Shown: positions 33,715-42,253 of the stretch, piece by piece
Layout of the letters: every line of letters starts with the position of its first letter
Numbering within the stretch: the stretch's first letter is position 1
From: Lachnospiraceae bacterium
GTDB taxonomy: Bacteria; Bacillota; Clostridia; Lachnospirales; Lachnospiraceae
Length of the DNA: 55,316 nucleotides
Assembly (NCBI GenBank): GCA_017518185.1
Contig: JAFWWB010000036.1
Coordinates: 1 to 55,316 of the forward strand
Direction of reading: 5' to 3'
Position numbers and translations under genes: made by a program
Notes under the pieces: model-generated
Seen by the model: only the letters and a program-made list of their open reading frames with translations
Told to the model about the DNA's origin: nothing
The model's database searches: none

Positions 33715-34500
33715 TTATAATATGGCGAAGTCTTCTCCCAGTTCCATCTCGCCAACGTCCTCGGCGCGTTCTATGAGGATGTCGTCAAAGATGTTGTCCT
33801 GGCGTATGGTTATGAAGCCGGTCTTCATAAGCTCCAGCACCACCAGGAAGCTGACGATGATATCTATCTTCTTCGCCTGGCTGTTCAGCAGATCCCTGAA
33901 GGAACAGATCTCATGCTCGTTCAGATACTTCAGTATCTCCGCCTGCTTATTCTCCACCGAGATCTCGTCCCTGGTGATGTTTCCGAATTTGCTCCTGATG
34001 GGGTCGACCCTGTCGTCCACCCGCTTCATCATATCGCGGTAGATCTCACCAAGCTTCTTGAGGTTCAGGTCCCTTACCAGCTCATCCAGATCCACCGGCT
34101 CCCTGTAAGAAAGGATCTCATCCGGTATGGATGGCGCCCTGTAAAGGGATTTTCCCGCATCCACATACCTGTCCTTCAGTTCGAAGGCCATGTACTTGTA
34201 CATCTTATGCTCCAGAAGCTTCTGCACCAGCTCAGCCCTGGGATCCTCCTCGGGCTCGTCGCCGTCATTTTTCCTGGGCAGCAGCATGCGGCATTTGATA
34301 TCCAGGAGGGTTGCCGCCATGACGAGAAATTCGCTCATAACGTTCATGTCCTCCCTCTCCATGGCCCGGATATACTCCAGGTACTGGGCAGTGATATCCA
34401 CGATGGGGATATCATAGATATCAACCTTATTCTTCTCTATAAGATGGAGCAGCAGGTCCAGCGGACCTTCAAAAACCTCAAGCTTTACGGATATTGCCAT
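33715..34500 (-). CDS. scpA: Segregation and condensation protein ScpA
   Basis: A 261-residue kleisin that bridges SMC heads. It has the N-terminal FEGPLDLLLHLIEKNKVDIYDIPI and a C-terminal winged helix. The start at 34500 (MAISVKLEVF) has GGAGG upstream and overlaps the phosphoesterase gene by 23 bp. Confidence 0.95.
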   Translation of the reverse strand: MAISVKLEVFEGPLDLLLHLIEKNKVDIYDIPIVDITAQYLEYIRAMEREDMNVMSEFLVMAATLLDIKCRMLLPRKNDGDEPEEDPRAELVQKLLEHKMYKYMAFELKDRYVDAGKSLYRAPSIPDEILSYREPVDLDELVRDLNLKKLGEIYRDMMKRVDDRVDPIRSKFGNITRDEISVENKQAEILKYLNEHEICSFRDLLNSQAKKIDIIVSFLVVLELMKTGFITIRQDNIFDDILIERAEDVGEMELGEDFAIL

Positions 34501-35368
34501 CTCTGTCCTCCAAAAGATCAACTATAACAAGCTCTGCGGGATTGAATATCCTTAAAGGGATCGAATGCGAGCCCAGTCCGCAGCTTACTATCTGCCTTCT
34601 CCCTCCCAGGGAATAACTGCCGCCGGAATACTTGGGAAAGAGCTCCGGCTTGGGGCTGATCACCCCGCCCAGCACCGGCAGCCTCATTATGCCTCCGTGG
34701 TAATGGCCGGAAAAGCACATATCTGCGCCCCATGCGGCGTAACTCTGCAGATGCACCGGATCATGGGCAAGCAGTATGCTGAAATACTCCCTGTCAGCCT
34801 CTCCCAGATAAGACCTGACCACTTCTCTGTCCACTGCGTGCTTTCCCACTCCGGTATAATACTCCCTGCTCAGGGCCAGGCCGTATATGCGGACACCGAA
34901 CTCCTCTATCCTTATACTCTCGTTGTCCAATATCCGGGCACCGGCATTTCTGAAACGTTCTATCATATCCTCATAGCCGAAATCATAGAGCCAGGGCATC
35001 CAGCCCACCCTGCTCTCGTGATTCCCCAGCACAAAGTACACGGGATACTTATCCGAAAGCCGCGTTATCAGCTTCTCCGCAACGTCCACGGAGCCCTTTA
35101 TGCTGTGGCCTATATCCTTTGCGGTCATGATATCCCCGCACATGAGTATCATATCCGGCCGGCTCCGGTCAATAGCCGCGATAAGTCCCCGGTTATCCTT
35201 TCCGAAGCTCCTGCCGTGGAGATCCGACAATACCGCGACCCGCAGGTCCTTCCGGATCTTTTCGCTGCCGCAGACATAGTGTCTCAGCTTTATATTATGT
35301 ATGTCGCTCACTGACACTCCGGCAAAAAAGGAGGCAAAGAGCCCAAAGAGGAAAGAAATAAATCTCAT
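34478..35368 (-). CDS. Membrane-anchored metallophosphoesterase (YkuE/YaeI-like)
   Basis: A 296-residue calcineurin-like phosphoesterase. An N-terminal hydrophobic segment anchors it. Metal-site motifs follow: LSDLHGRSFG, MCGDIMT, VLGNHE, and GHYHGG. Related proteins act on cell-envelope lipids such as UDP-diacylglucosamine, but the substrate is not known here. First gene of the operon with scpA and scpB. Confidence 0.88.
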   Translation of the reverse strand: MRFISFLFGLFASFFAGVSVSDIHNIKLRHYVCGSEKIRKDLRVAVLSDLHGRSFGKDNRGLIAAIDRSRPDMILMCGDIMTAKDIGHSIKGSVDVAEKLITRLSDKYPVYFVLGNHESRVGWMPWLYDFGYEDMIERFRNAGARILDNESIRIEEFGVRIYGLALSREYYTGVGKHAVDREVVRSYLGEADREYFSILLAHDPVHLQSYAAWGADMCFSGHYHGGIMRLPVLGGVISPKPELFPKYSGGSYSLGGRRQIVSCGLGSHSIPLRIFNPAELVIVDLLEDRDGNIRKA

Positions 35369-35405
35369 CCTTTAAAACTCCACTATATTTTGTAGCAACC
35401 CGGCG

Positions 35406-35435
35406 ATTATAACACAAGATATCAAAGTATTTCAA
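35406..35435 (-). promoter_or_regulatory. Promoter of the phosphoesterase-scpAB operon
   Basis: On the minus strand, TTGAAA (35430-35435) and TATAAT (35406-35411) with an 18 bp spacer. Confidence 0.65.
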
Positions 35436-35466
35436 GATTACATAACTACGGATTTAATATAGAAAA

Positions 35467-35494
35467 TAGAAAACGGTCCGCACAAGGCGGACCG
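35467..35494 (-). terminator. Terminator of rpsU
   Basis: A perfect 8 bp stem, CGGTCCGC (35474-35481) with GCGGACCG (35487-35494), followed on the minus strand by TTTTC and more T-rich sequence. It begins 10 bp past the rpsU stop. Confidence 0.85.
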
Positions 35495-35504
35495 GAAAAT
35501 GCAA

Positions 35505-35681
35505 TCAGTTGTATTTTCTTTTTCTGGCAGCTTCGGATTTCTTCTTACGCTTCACGCTGGGCTTCTCGTAGTGCTCGCGCTTGCGGATCTCCTGCTGAAT
35601 GCCGGCCTTGGCACAGCTCCTCTTGAAACGTCTTAATGCGCTGTCCAGATCCTCATTCGGCTTTACTTCGATTCTCGACAC
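35505..35681 (-). CDS. rpsU: 30S ribosomal protein S21
   Basis: A 58-residue, highly basic protein of the small ribosomal subunit. It starts with GTG ([20 protein letters not shown]) and ends in a run of [21 protein letters not shown] lies upstream of the GTG. It has its own promoter and terminator. Confidence 0.96.
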   Translation of the reverse strand: MSRIEVKPNEDLDSALRRFKRSCAKAGIQQEIRKREHYEKPSVKRKKKSEAARKRKYN

Positions 35682-35746
35682 CCTGAACTCAACCTCCCCT
35701 CAGACGTGCAAAAAATATTAAGGCATACGCCTTCACGTACGTTGGT

Positions 35747-35775
35747 ATGCTAACATATCCCCCATGCTTTGTCAA
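35747..35775 (-). promoter_or_regulatory. Promoter of rpsU
   Basis: On the minus strand, a perfect TTGACA (35770-35775), a 17 bp spacer and TAGCAT (35747-35752). The -35 box starts 4 bp beyond the stop codon of the upstream gene. Confidence 0.8.
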
Positions 35776-35778
35776 GTT

Positions 35779-37143
35779 TTAGTTCTTAAAACTGTGTATA
35801 GGGGCGGGGATCCTTCCCTTTCTGGCGATGAGATCATCGCAGCCGAAGGTGTTTACAGCCATAACGGGAGCTTCTCCCAGCAGCCCGCCGAATTCCACCT
35901 TATCCCCCACCTTCTTGCCTGCGGCAGGTATGAGCCTCACCGCTGTGGTCTTGTTGTTAACCATGCCAAGGGCCATCTCATCGGCAATGATGCCGCTTAT
36001 GGTGCTGGCCTTCGTATCCCCGGGTACGGCTATCATATCCAGGCCTACGGAACAGACGCAGGTCATGGCTTCCAGCTTCTCTATGGTAAGGGCTCCGGCG
36101 TTCACTGCCTCTATCATGCCCTGGTCCTCGCTGACGGGTATGAACGCTCCGCTCAGGCCCCCCACATAGGAGGACGCCATAACGCCGCCCTTCTTTACCT
36201 GATCGTTCAAAAGCGCAAGCGCCGCGGTGGTACCCGGAGCTCCGGGATGCTCGAGGCCTATCTCCTTTAATATATCCGCAACCGAATCTCCCACAGCAGG
36301 CGTGGGAGCAAGGCTTAAGTCTATTATGCCGAAAGGCACTCCCAGCATCGTGGAAGCCTCCCTTGCCACAAGCTGGCCAACCCTGGTCACCTTGAAAGCC
36401 GTCTTCTTTATGGTCTCGCAAAGTGTCTCGAAATCGGCGCCCCTTACGGATTCCAGCGCGGTCTTTACCACTCCGGGGCCGCTTACACCTACATTGATTA
36501 TGCTGTCGCTCTCGGTAACTCCGTGGAAAGCACCTGCCATGAAGGGATTATCATCCGGCGCATTGCAGAATACCACCAGCTTGGCACAGCCCAGTGAATC
36601 CCTGTCTGCCGTAAGTTCCGCAGTCTTCTTTATCATCTCCCCCATAAGGCGTACCGCATCCATATTGATGCCTGTCCTGGTGGAACCCAGGTTTACAGAG
36701 GAGCAGATACGGTCGGTGCAGGAAAGTGCCTTGGGTATTGAACGTATCAGCAGCTCATCCGACTTGGTCATGCCCTTGGACACAAGCGCAGAATAACCTC
36801 CCAGGAAATTGACTCCAACAGCCTTGGCTGCTTCGTCCAGGGTCTTTGCTATCTCCACAAAATCGCCGCTCTCCCTGCAGGCAGCAGAACCTATAAGTGA
36901 AATGGGAGTAACGGAGATACGCTTGTTCACAATGGGGATGGCGTATTTCTTCTCGATCTCACGGCCGGTGCTCACCAGATCCTTTGCTGTAGATGTTATC
37001 TTGTCGTAGATCTTTTGCTTTAAGCTGTCCAGATCGGAATCGATGCAGTCGAAAAGCGAGATGCCCAGGGTGATGGTCCTCACGTCCAGGTTCTCCTTTT
37101 CGATCATCTTATTCGTTTCTTCAACTTCATGTATATTGATCAT
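35779..37143 (-). CDS. UPF0210 (DUF711, PFL-like) protein
   Basis: A 454-residue protein of the UPF0210/COG2848 family. It has the typical [14 protein letters not shown] start and the later [27 protein letters not shown]. Length equals the family norm. Members are regularly encoded next to an ACT-domain protein, as here; their reaction is unknown. The start at 37143 ([14 protein letters not shown]) was chosen over a longer frame that would overlap the ACT gene. Confidence 0.92.
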   Translation of the reverse strand: MINIHEVEETNKMIEKENLDVRTITLGISLFDCIDSDLDSLKQKIYDKITSTAKDLVSTGREIEKKYAIPIVNKRISVTPISLIGSAACRESGDFVEIAKTLDEAAKAVGVNFLGGYSALVSKGMTKSDELLIRSIPKALSCTDRICSSVNLGSTRTGINMDAVRLMGEMIKKTAELTADRDSLGCAKLVVFCNAPDDNPFMAGAFHGVTESDSIINVGVSGPGVVKTALESVRGADFETLCETIKKTAFKVTRVGQLVAREASTMLGVPFGIIDLSLAPTPAVGDSVADILKEIGLEHPGAPGTTAALALLNDQVKKGGVMASSYVGGLSGAFIPVSEDQGMIEAVNAGALTIEKLEAMTCVCSVGLDMIAVPGDTKASTISGIIADEMALGMVNNKTTAVRLIPAAGKKVGDKVEFGGLLGEAPVMAVNTFGCDDLIARKGRIPAPIHSFKN

Positions 37144-37160
37144 TATGATCCCCTTCCGTA

Positions 37161-37433
37161 TTAAAGCCTGTGCATAGCCTCGAAGATCTCTTCCCTCTGG
37201 CACTTGACGATGACACCTATCTCCTCACCGGTCTGGGCCAGCTCATCCGCTATGGTATCGAAAGGCTTTTCGGACTTTGACATGTCCGCTATCATCATCA
37301 TATTGAAGTATTCCTGTACGATGGTCTGCGAGATATCCAGTATGTTCACCCTGTTATTCGCCATATAAGTGCACACTTTTGCGATTATGCCCACACTGTC
37401 CTTTCCCACAACGGTGATCACTATCTTTTCCAT
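37161..37433 (-). CDS. ACT domain protein (UPF0237)
   Basis: A 90-residue single ACT domain, a small-ligand sensing fold often binding amino acids. It has [15 protein letters not shown] and [19 protein letters not shown]. It lies 17 bp before the UPF0210 gene and probably regulates or partners it. Confidence 0.93.
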   Translation of the reverse strand: MEKIVITVVGKDSVGIIAKVCTYMANNRVNILDISQTIVQEYFNMMMIADMSKSEKPFDTIADELAQTGEEIGVIVKCQREEIFEAMHRL

Positions 37434-37458
37434 ATCATCCTCCTGAAGTATTTAGCGT

Positions 37459-38256
37459 TCAAAGTTCTATGCATTCCGACGGCATGTCCCGCCTTGCCAC
37501 ATCGATGGGGAAATCATCCCCGTGCCAGACGGTATCGCTCATCTCCACTTCCATGCGCACAGCCTCATATGCCAGCTCCGGCAGATTGTTCTCGTGGCTT
37601 AAGTGGCAGAGGAAAACATGCTCCATCTTTTCGTTCAGAATCTCGGTCAGAAGCCGGCCCGAGCTCTCATTGGAAAGATGCCCTCGTTTCCCGAGTATCC
37701 TCTGCTTAAGCGGATAGGGATACCTGCCGAGCTGGAGCATCCTTATATCATGATTGGCTTCAAGGAATACCGCATTAAGGCCCTTTAAGCACCCTACAGT
37801 ATACTCATCGTATTCTCCCAGATCCGTCACCACCGCGCTCTTCACTTTTCCGTCGGAGATGCGGTAAGCCACGGGATCCGCAGCGTCATGGGATATCTTC
37901 ATTGGAGCTATCTTCAGATCCTTGATATAAAAGCTCTCATCACTCTTTACCGGAATGAAAGCGGCCGGATCTATGGCTCCCAGCGTCTTATCTCTTTTTA
38001 CGGCCTCTATAGTGGCCTCGGTTGCGTATATGTTCAGCCCGTATCTTCTGTGAAGCACTCCGAGCCCTGCAGTATGATCCGTATGCTCATGGGTCAGCAG
38101 TATGGCATCAAGATCCCTTCCGCAGATATCCAGGTTCTTCAGTCCTTCTTCGATACGCTTGCCGCTGATACCGGCATCCACCAGTATATGGCAGCAGTCG
38201 GTACCGCAGTAAATGGCGTTGCCGCTGCTCCCGCTGGCCAGGCTCATCATCCTCAC
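37459..38256 (-). CDS. MBL-fold metallohydrolase, WalJ/YycJ-like
   Basis: A 265-residue metallo-beta-lactamase-fold protein. It has LASGSSGNA at the start, the metal site THEHTDHTAGL, and ILVDAG. Related YycJ proteins are linked to cell-wall regulation or nuclease activity; the role here is open. It lies 3 bp after the FtsA-like gene. Confidence 0.88.
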   Translation of the reverse strand: MRMMSLASGSSGNAIYCGTDCCHILVDAGISGKRIEEGLKNLDICGRDLDAILLTHEHTDHTAGLGVLHRRYGLNIYATEATIEAVKRDKTLGAIDPAAFIPVKSDESFYIKDLKIAPMKISHDAADPVAYRISDGKVKSAVVTDLGEYDEYTVGCLKGLNAVFLEANHDIRMLQLGRYPYPLKQRILGKRGHLSNESSGRLLTEILNEKMEHVFLCHLSHENNLPELAYEAVRMEVEMSDTVWHGDDFPIDVARRDMPSECIEL

Positions 38257-38259
38257 GGC

Positions 38260-40398
38260 CTAATCCTCCCAGCGGATGGTTATCACGTCACCCGCCGCAA
38301 TGTTTTCCATATAATCGGCCTTATGGCCGTTCAAGTCCGTTACCAGTTTTGAGCCCTTTACGTTCTGCAGGTCAAAATCTATGAAATCGAAGACATCCAC
38401 AAAAACATAGGCGCTCTTGCCGCTCAGGGTAACCTCCGATCCGTTTACGCTGACTATGATGCTCCGTGGCACTCCGCCGCTCTTTTTCTTTTCTGCCTCA
38501 GCTGCTTTGGCGGCCTTAGCCCCTTCCGAAGGAACATAGCTTCCGTCATCCTCCGGCAGTTCATCAAAGGAATCGCCGCTCTCTTCTTCTGCAGGAACAT
38601 CATCCCCGGAACTGCTGTTATCTTCGGAAGTCCTGCTTTTTATCTCCTCAGCCTTAAGCCCCCACTTGATGGTGAAGTTCTCGTAAACCTTTGTATCCTC
38701 GTCTGCAGGCTCGTTGTTGACGAATATCTCAGTCCCCTCCTCCAGCAGTACATCCATGAACTCCCTGACCTGGCGCACGGTGTAATAGTCCTGCATGACT
38801 ATCTCGTCGCCATCCTGTATCTCATAATACTCGCTGCGGGGCTCCCCGTTCACCACCGCCACTCTGGGCAGCAGTATGCGGCTGTCGTTGGCCTTTACAA
38901 CGATCATTGACTTGAACTCCGGCAACTCGCCTATCTTCACATGGGCAGGCTCACCCACCGTGGACTCCTCAACGCTTATAACGTCATTTGCCCTAATGGG
39001 TGAATGCATGTCTGCAGGCTCGCCGTTTAAGCTGATCTTTGCAGCCTCACCCAGGGATCCGCGTTTGAAGGCCTTCTTGCCGTTGATGGTATAGTTGATC
39101 TCCTTCCCCCTTCTGGGGAACAGTCCGTCATTGGGGAAATTGGCATGCATCGCCGCATCAACGACCGCAAGGTTACCGCTGTCGTATATCTTGATATGCT
39201 CCTCATTGAAGCTGACATAGATAAAGTTATTGCTCTGCTCGTAATAATTCAGGCATATGCCTATGGGCGTGACCAGGAGGGAATCCTTTTTGATATCATC
39301 CTCCTTGAAGCGTATCCTGGTCATTACCTCTTCGCCCCGGACCGCAACACGCTCCGCCATGATGCCCAGATGCTCCGAAAGCTTTTTCGTATAGCCCTCG
39401 ATACGGCCGCCTCCGCCCACAACAAATACCGCGCTGACGCTCTTGCCGCCGTTAAGCTCCTTGAACTTGTCAGCCACCAGCCCCGTCATCTCCTCGATCT
39501 GTGGATCCAGCATCTCCAGCACGGCACTCTTCTCTATCTTCTGGGGAAGCCCCATGATATCCTTATATTCCACGGCATCCTTATCCTCGATGCCCCTCTT
39601 TATCTGTTCCGCGGTATTGAAATCCACCAGGCAGGCCCTGGCCACGGTCTCCGTAAGGGAATCACCCGCGCAGGGTATCATGCCGTAAGCAATGATGCAG
39701 CCGTCCCTGGTGATGCAGATATCGGAGGTACCGGCCCCTACATCCACAAGGCCGATGTTCAGCATGCGGTACATCTCCGGTATGGCCACGGATATGGCCG
39801 CAATGGGCTCCAGTGTCATGTTCACCACCCTGAGCCCCGCCAGCTCCACAGACTTGTAAAGCCCGTCCACCACCTCATCCGGGAGGAATGTGGCTATCAT
39901 GTCCGCACCGACTGTCCTGGCCTTATGATTCTCCAGATTTCCTATCTGGTAGCCGTTCAGGTAATAGCGTATGACGGAATTGCCCACGCAGTAGAAATGA
40001 AGGTCGGTCTTGTTTGTTGCGGTGAAATTGCCGTAGGCCTTTTCTATGCCCATGGAGGTAAGGGCTGCCACGTCTTCTGCAGTGATCTCCTTTTCCTGCT
40101 CCAGCTCCCAGTCAACGTGTACCTCTACGGTCTCCAGCACACGGCCTGCGGCTGCGATGCATACATCGGTAAGCTTAAGGTCAAGCTTGTGCTCCAGCTC
40201 ACGCTTGACCACGCCTATGGTATTGCCCACCTGTCCTATATCATGTATCTGCCCGTCAATCATGGCCCTGGTCTCATGCTCCTTCGATGCATGCGCCACC
40301 ACGTTGAAGACATCACCTTCACGGTATCCCACGATACCGACGATGCTCCTGGTACCTATATCAAGCCCGAAAACAAGATTGCCCTGTCCTTTTTCCAT
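38260..40398 (-). CDS. FtsA-like actin-fold ATPase with long C-terminal extension
   Basis: A 712-residue protein. Residues 1 to about 380 resemble FtsA: FGLDIGTRSIVGIVG (phosphate 1), VDVGAGTSDICI (phosphate 2) and VFVVGGGGRIEGYTKKL (adenosine). FtsA proteins are about 420 residues. The remaining 300 residues hold what look like three small beta-grasp-like repeats (SLNGEPADMHSPIRANDVISV; VVNGEPRSEYYEIQDGDEIVM; the final AGDVITIRWED unit). An acidic Ser/Asp/Glu linker separates the second and third. The C-terminal amphipathic membrane helix of classical FtsA is not evident. It may act in division or envelope assembly. It is followed by the MBL gene. Confidence 0.78.
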   Translation of the reverse strand: MEKGQGNLVFGLDIGTRSIVGIVGYREGDVFNVVAHASKEHETRAMIDGQIHDIGQVGNTIGVVKRELEHKLDLKLTDVCIAAAGRVLETVEVHVDWELEQEKEITAEDVAALTSMGIEKAYGNFTATNKTDLHFYCVGNSVIRYYLNGYQIGNLENHKARTVGADMIATFLPDEVVDGLYKSVELAGLRVVNMTLEPIAAISVAIPEMYRMLNIGLVDVGAGTSDICITRDGCIIAYGMIPCAGDSLTETVARACLVDFNTAEQIKRGIEDKDAVEYKDIMGLPQKIEKSAVLEMLDPQIEEMTGLVADKFKELNGGKSVSAVFVVGGGGRIEGYTKKLSEHLGIMAERVAVRGEEVMTRIRFKEDDIKKDSLLVTPIGICLNYYEQSNNFIYVSFNEEHIKIYDSGNLAVVDAAMHANFPNDGLFPRRGKEINYTINGKKAFKRGSLGEAAKISLNGEPADMHSPIRANDVISVEESTVGEPAHVKIGELPEFKSMIVVKANDSRILLPRVAVVNGEPRSEYYEIQDGDEIVMQDYYTVRQVREFMDVLLEEGTEIFVNNEPADEDTKVYENFTIKWGLKAEEIKSRTSEDNSSSGDDVPAEEESGDSFDELPEDDGSYVPSEGAKAAKAAEAEKKKSGGVPRSIIVSVNGSEVTLSGKSAYVFVDVFDFIDFDLQNVKGSKLVTDLNGHKADYMENIAAGDVITIRWED

Positions 40399-40486
40399 CG
40401 CATACCGTCCTTGTATAAAGACTAAGAAACCAGCTGTAACCCCGCTGTCCTCCGCTCTTTCCGGCAGGGGACAGTCCCAAACAGAT

Positions 40487-40495
40487 ATTATATCA
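40487..40495 (-). promoter_or_regulatory. Extended -10 promoter of the FtsA-like gene
   Basis: On the minus strand, TGATATAAT (TG, one base, TATAAT). The -35 region is weak. It gives a leader of about 80 bases that includes a CTGTCC/GGACAG hairpin (around 40446-40473). Confidence 0.55.
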
Positions 40496-40507
40496 CAAGC
40501 TCACATA

Positions 40508-41599
40508 TTATGAAAGCTTAAGGTCGCTATCTTTCACCCAGCCCAGCTTTTTCACTATCAGATGGAATATCAGAGAAAGAATGGCGGGGAGCACGAAACT
40601 GATAAGGATGAGCCCTATCCAGTCCTTTGAAGTGATGCCTGCCTTTGCGCCTGCAGCGATATCGTTCACCCAGCCGGTATAGACACCTATCTGTCCCACC
40701 AGACCGCAGGTTCCCATACCGGAGGATACAGGAGCACCGTTCATCTCAAGGCCGAATATGCAGGTTGCTATGGGGCCCGTGATAGCCGAAGCCAGGGTAG
40801 GTGCTATCCAGATCCTGGGATTCTTTACTATGTTGCCCATCTGGAGCATGGAAGTACCTATGCCCTGGGAGATAAGTCCGCCCCACTTGTTCTCCTTAAA
40901 GGAGATGATGGCGAAACCGATCATCTGGGCGCTGCAGCCCGCAACCGCCGCTCCTCCGGCCAGTCCGGTAAGTGAAAGAGCCGCGCAGATGGCCGCCGAG
41001 GATATGGGCAGGGTAAGCGCCATGCCCACGATAACGGACACCAGTATGCCCATGACGAAGGGCTGCTGGTCCGTAGCCCACATGATCGCCTTGCCCAGCA
41101 CCATTGCAAGGTCTCCCAGCGGAGGCGCTATGAGCCAGGACAGGAAGATGCCCATTCCTATGGTGACAAGCGGCGTCACCAGTATATCCACCTTGGTCTC
41201 CTTGGAAACAAGCTTGCCGAACTCCGCAGAGATTATCGCAACAAAGAGCACAGCCAGCGGGCCGCCCGCGCCGCCCAGGGCATTTGAGGCAAAGCCTACG
41301 GAGATGAGCGAGAACAGTACCAGTGGCGGACATTTAAGGGCATAGCCTATTGCCACCGCCATCGCCGGGCCGCTCATTGCCGAGGCCAGGCCGCCGACAG
41401 TGTACGGCGCATCCTTGATCGTTGCCACTGTGGTGGTCAGGAAGGGGATGCCGAACTGCTTGCCTATGGTATCGATGATGGTGCCTATGAGCAGGGAACA
41501 GAAAAGTCCCTGGGCCATGGCTCCCAGCGCATCGATGCCGTAGCGCTTCAAGGATATCTCGATATCCTTCTTCTTCAGAAAATCTTTTACCTTACCCAT
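40508..41599 (-). CDS. EIIC-like membrane protein (PTS_EIIC_2/PfoR type)
   Basis: A 363-residue polytopic membrane protein with eight or more helices. It belongs to the EIIC-like family that includes PfoR of Clostridium perfringens. It has no visible EIIA or EIIB domain, so sugar phosphotransfer is not supported. Glycine-rich segments such as ALTLPISSAAICAALSLTG and APVSSGMGTCGLVGQIG are characteristic. The start at 41599 has GGGAGG upstream. It lies 40 bp after coaE. Confidence 0.8.
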   Translation of the reverse strand: MGKVKDFLKKKDIEISLKRYGIDALGAMAQGLFCSLLIGTIIDTIGKQFGIPFLTTTVATIKDAPYTVGGLASAMSGPAMAVAIGYALKCPPLVLFSLISVGFASNALGGAGGPLAVLFVAIISAEFGKLVSKETKVDILVTPLVTIGMGIFLSWLIAPPLGDLAMVLGKAIMWATDQQPFVMGILVSVIVGMALTLPISSAAICAALSLTGLAGGAAVAGCSAQMIGFAIISFKENKWGGLISQGIGTSMLQMGNIVKNPRIWIAPTLASAITGPIATCIFGLEMNGAPVSSGMGTCGLVGQIGVYTGWVNDIAAGAKAGITSKDWIGLILISFVLPAILSLIFHLIVKKLGWVKDSDLKLS

Positions 41600-41639
41600 T
41601 TTATCATTCCTCCCTGATCCCTTTTTTGGCATTTATTAT

Positions 41640-42242
41640 CTAATATTTTTCATCTATCCCCCGGAGGCAGGCGTCGACCTGCGCCTGCATCTCCCACAGC
41701 TCTGCGCCGTTATCGATGATCTTATCGCAATACTTTCTGAACTCGATATCCGAAAGCTGCCTCCGCATTATGCTGAGGCTCTTTTCACGGTCGTAGCCCC
41801 TGTTCTCCTCAAGCCTCCTGAACCTGACTTCCTCCTCGGCGTAGATATACCAGAGCTCGTCCAGTATCTCCTTATAGCCGTCTTCGATGAGCAGCGCCGC
41901 CTCAAGGGCAAAGAGCTTTCTTCCTGCCGCCGTTTCCCGGTCAATGGCCTCCAGTATCATCTTCTTCACCACAGGATGGATGATACCGTTCGCTTTTTTC
42001 AATGCCTCCTCATCAGAGAAGATCAGGGCCGCAAATCTTTTCTTATCAATGGCGCCGTCATCCCCGAGGATATCCTTACCGAAGGCTTCCGTAAGCGGTC
42101 CGTAGGCCCCGCCTCCGGGCTCCTCCGCTTCCTTTGCCAGACTGTCGGCTTCGATGACATACGCATCATATTTCTCTTTCAGATAGTTCAGGACGGCGCT
42201 CTTACCCGAGCCCACTCCCCCGGTTATCCCTATGGTCTTCAT
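41640..42242 (-). CDS. coaE: Dephospho-CoA kinase
   Basis: A 200-residue kinase of the last step of coenzyme A synthesis. It has the P-loop GITGGVGSGKSAV, EADSLAKE with the catalytic Asp region, and IIHPVVKK. It follows polA by 11 bp, a common pairing in Firmicutes. Confidence 0.96.
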   Translation of the reverse strand: MKTIGITGGVGSGKSAVLNYLKEKYDAYVIEADSLAKEAEEPGGGAYGPLTEAFGKDILGDDGAIDKKRFAALIFSDEEALKKANGIIHPVVKKMILEAIDRETAAGRKLFALEAALLIEDGYKEILDELWYIYAEEEVRFRRLEENRGYDREKSLSIMRRQLSDIEFRKYCDKIIDNGAELWEMQAQVDACLRGIDEKY

Positions 42243-42253
42243 ATGATCTCCTG

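Noticed and set aside
39145-40425. Long open frame on the + strand opposite the FtsA-like gene
   Set aside because: Composition is His/Tyr/Leu-rich without motifs, and the opposite strand has clear nucleotide-binding motifs.
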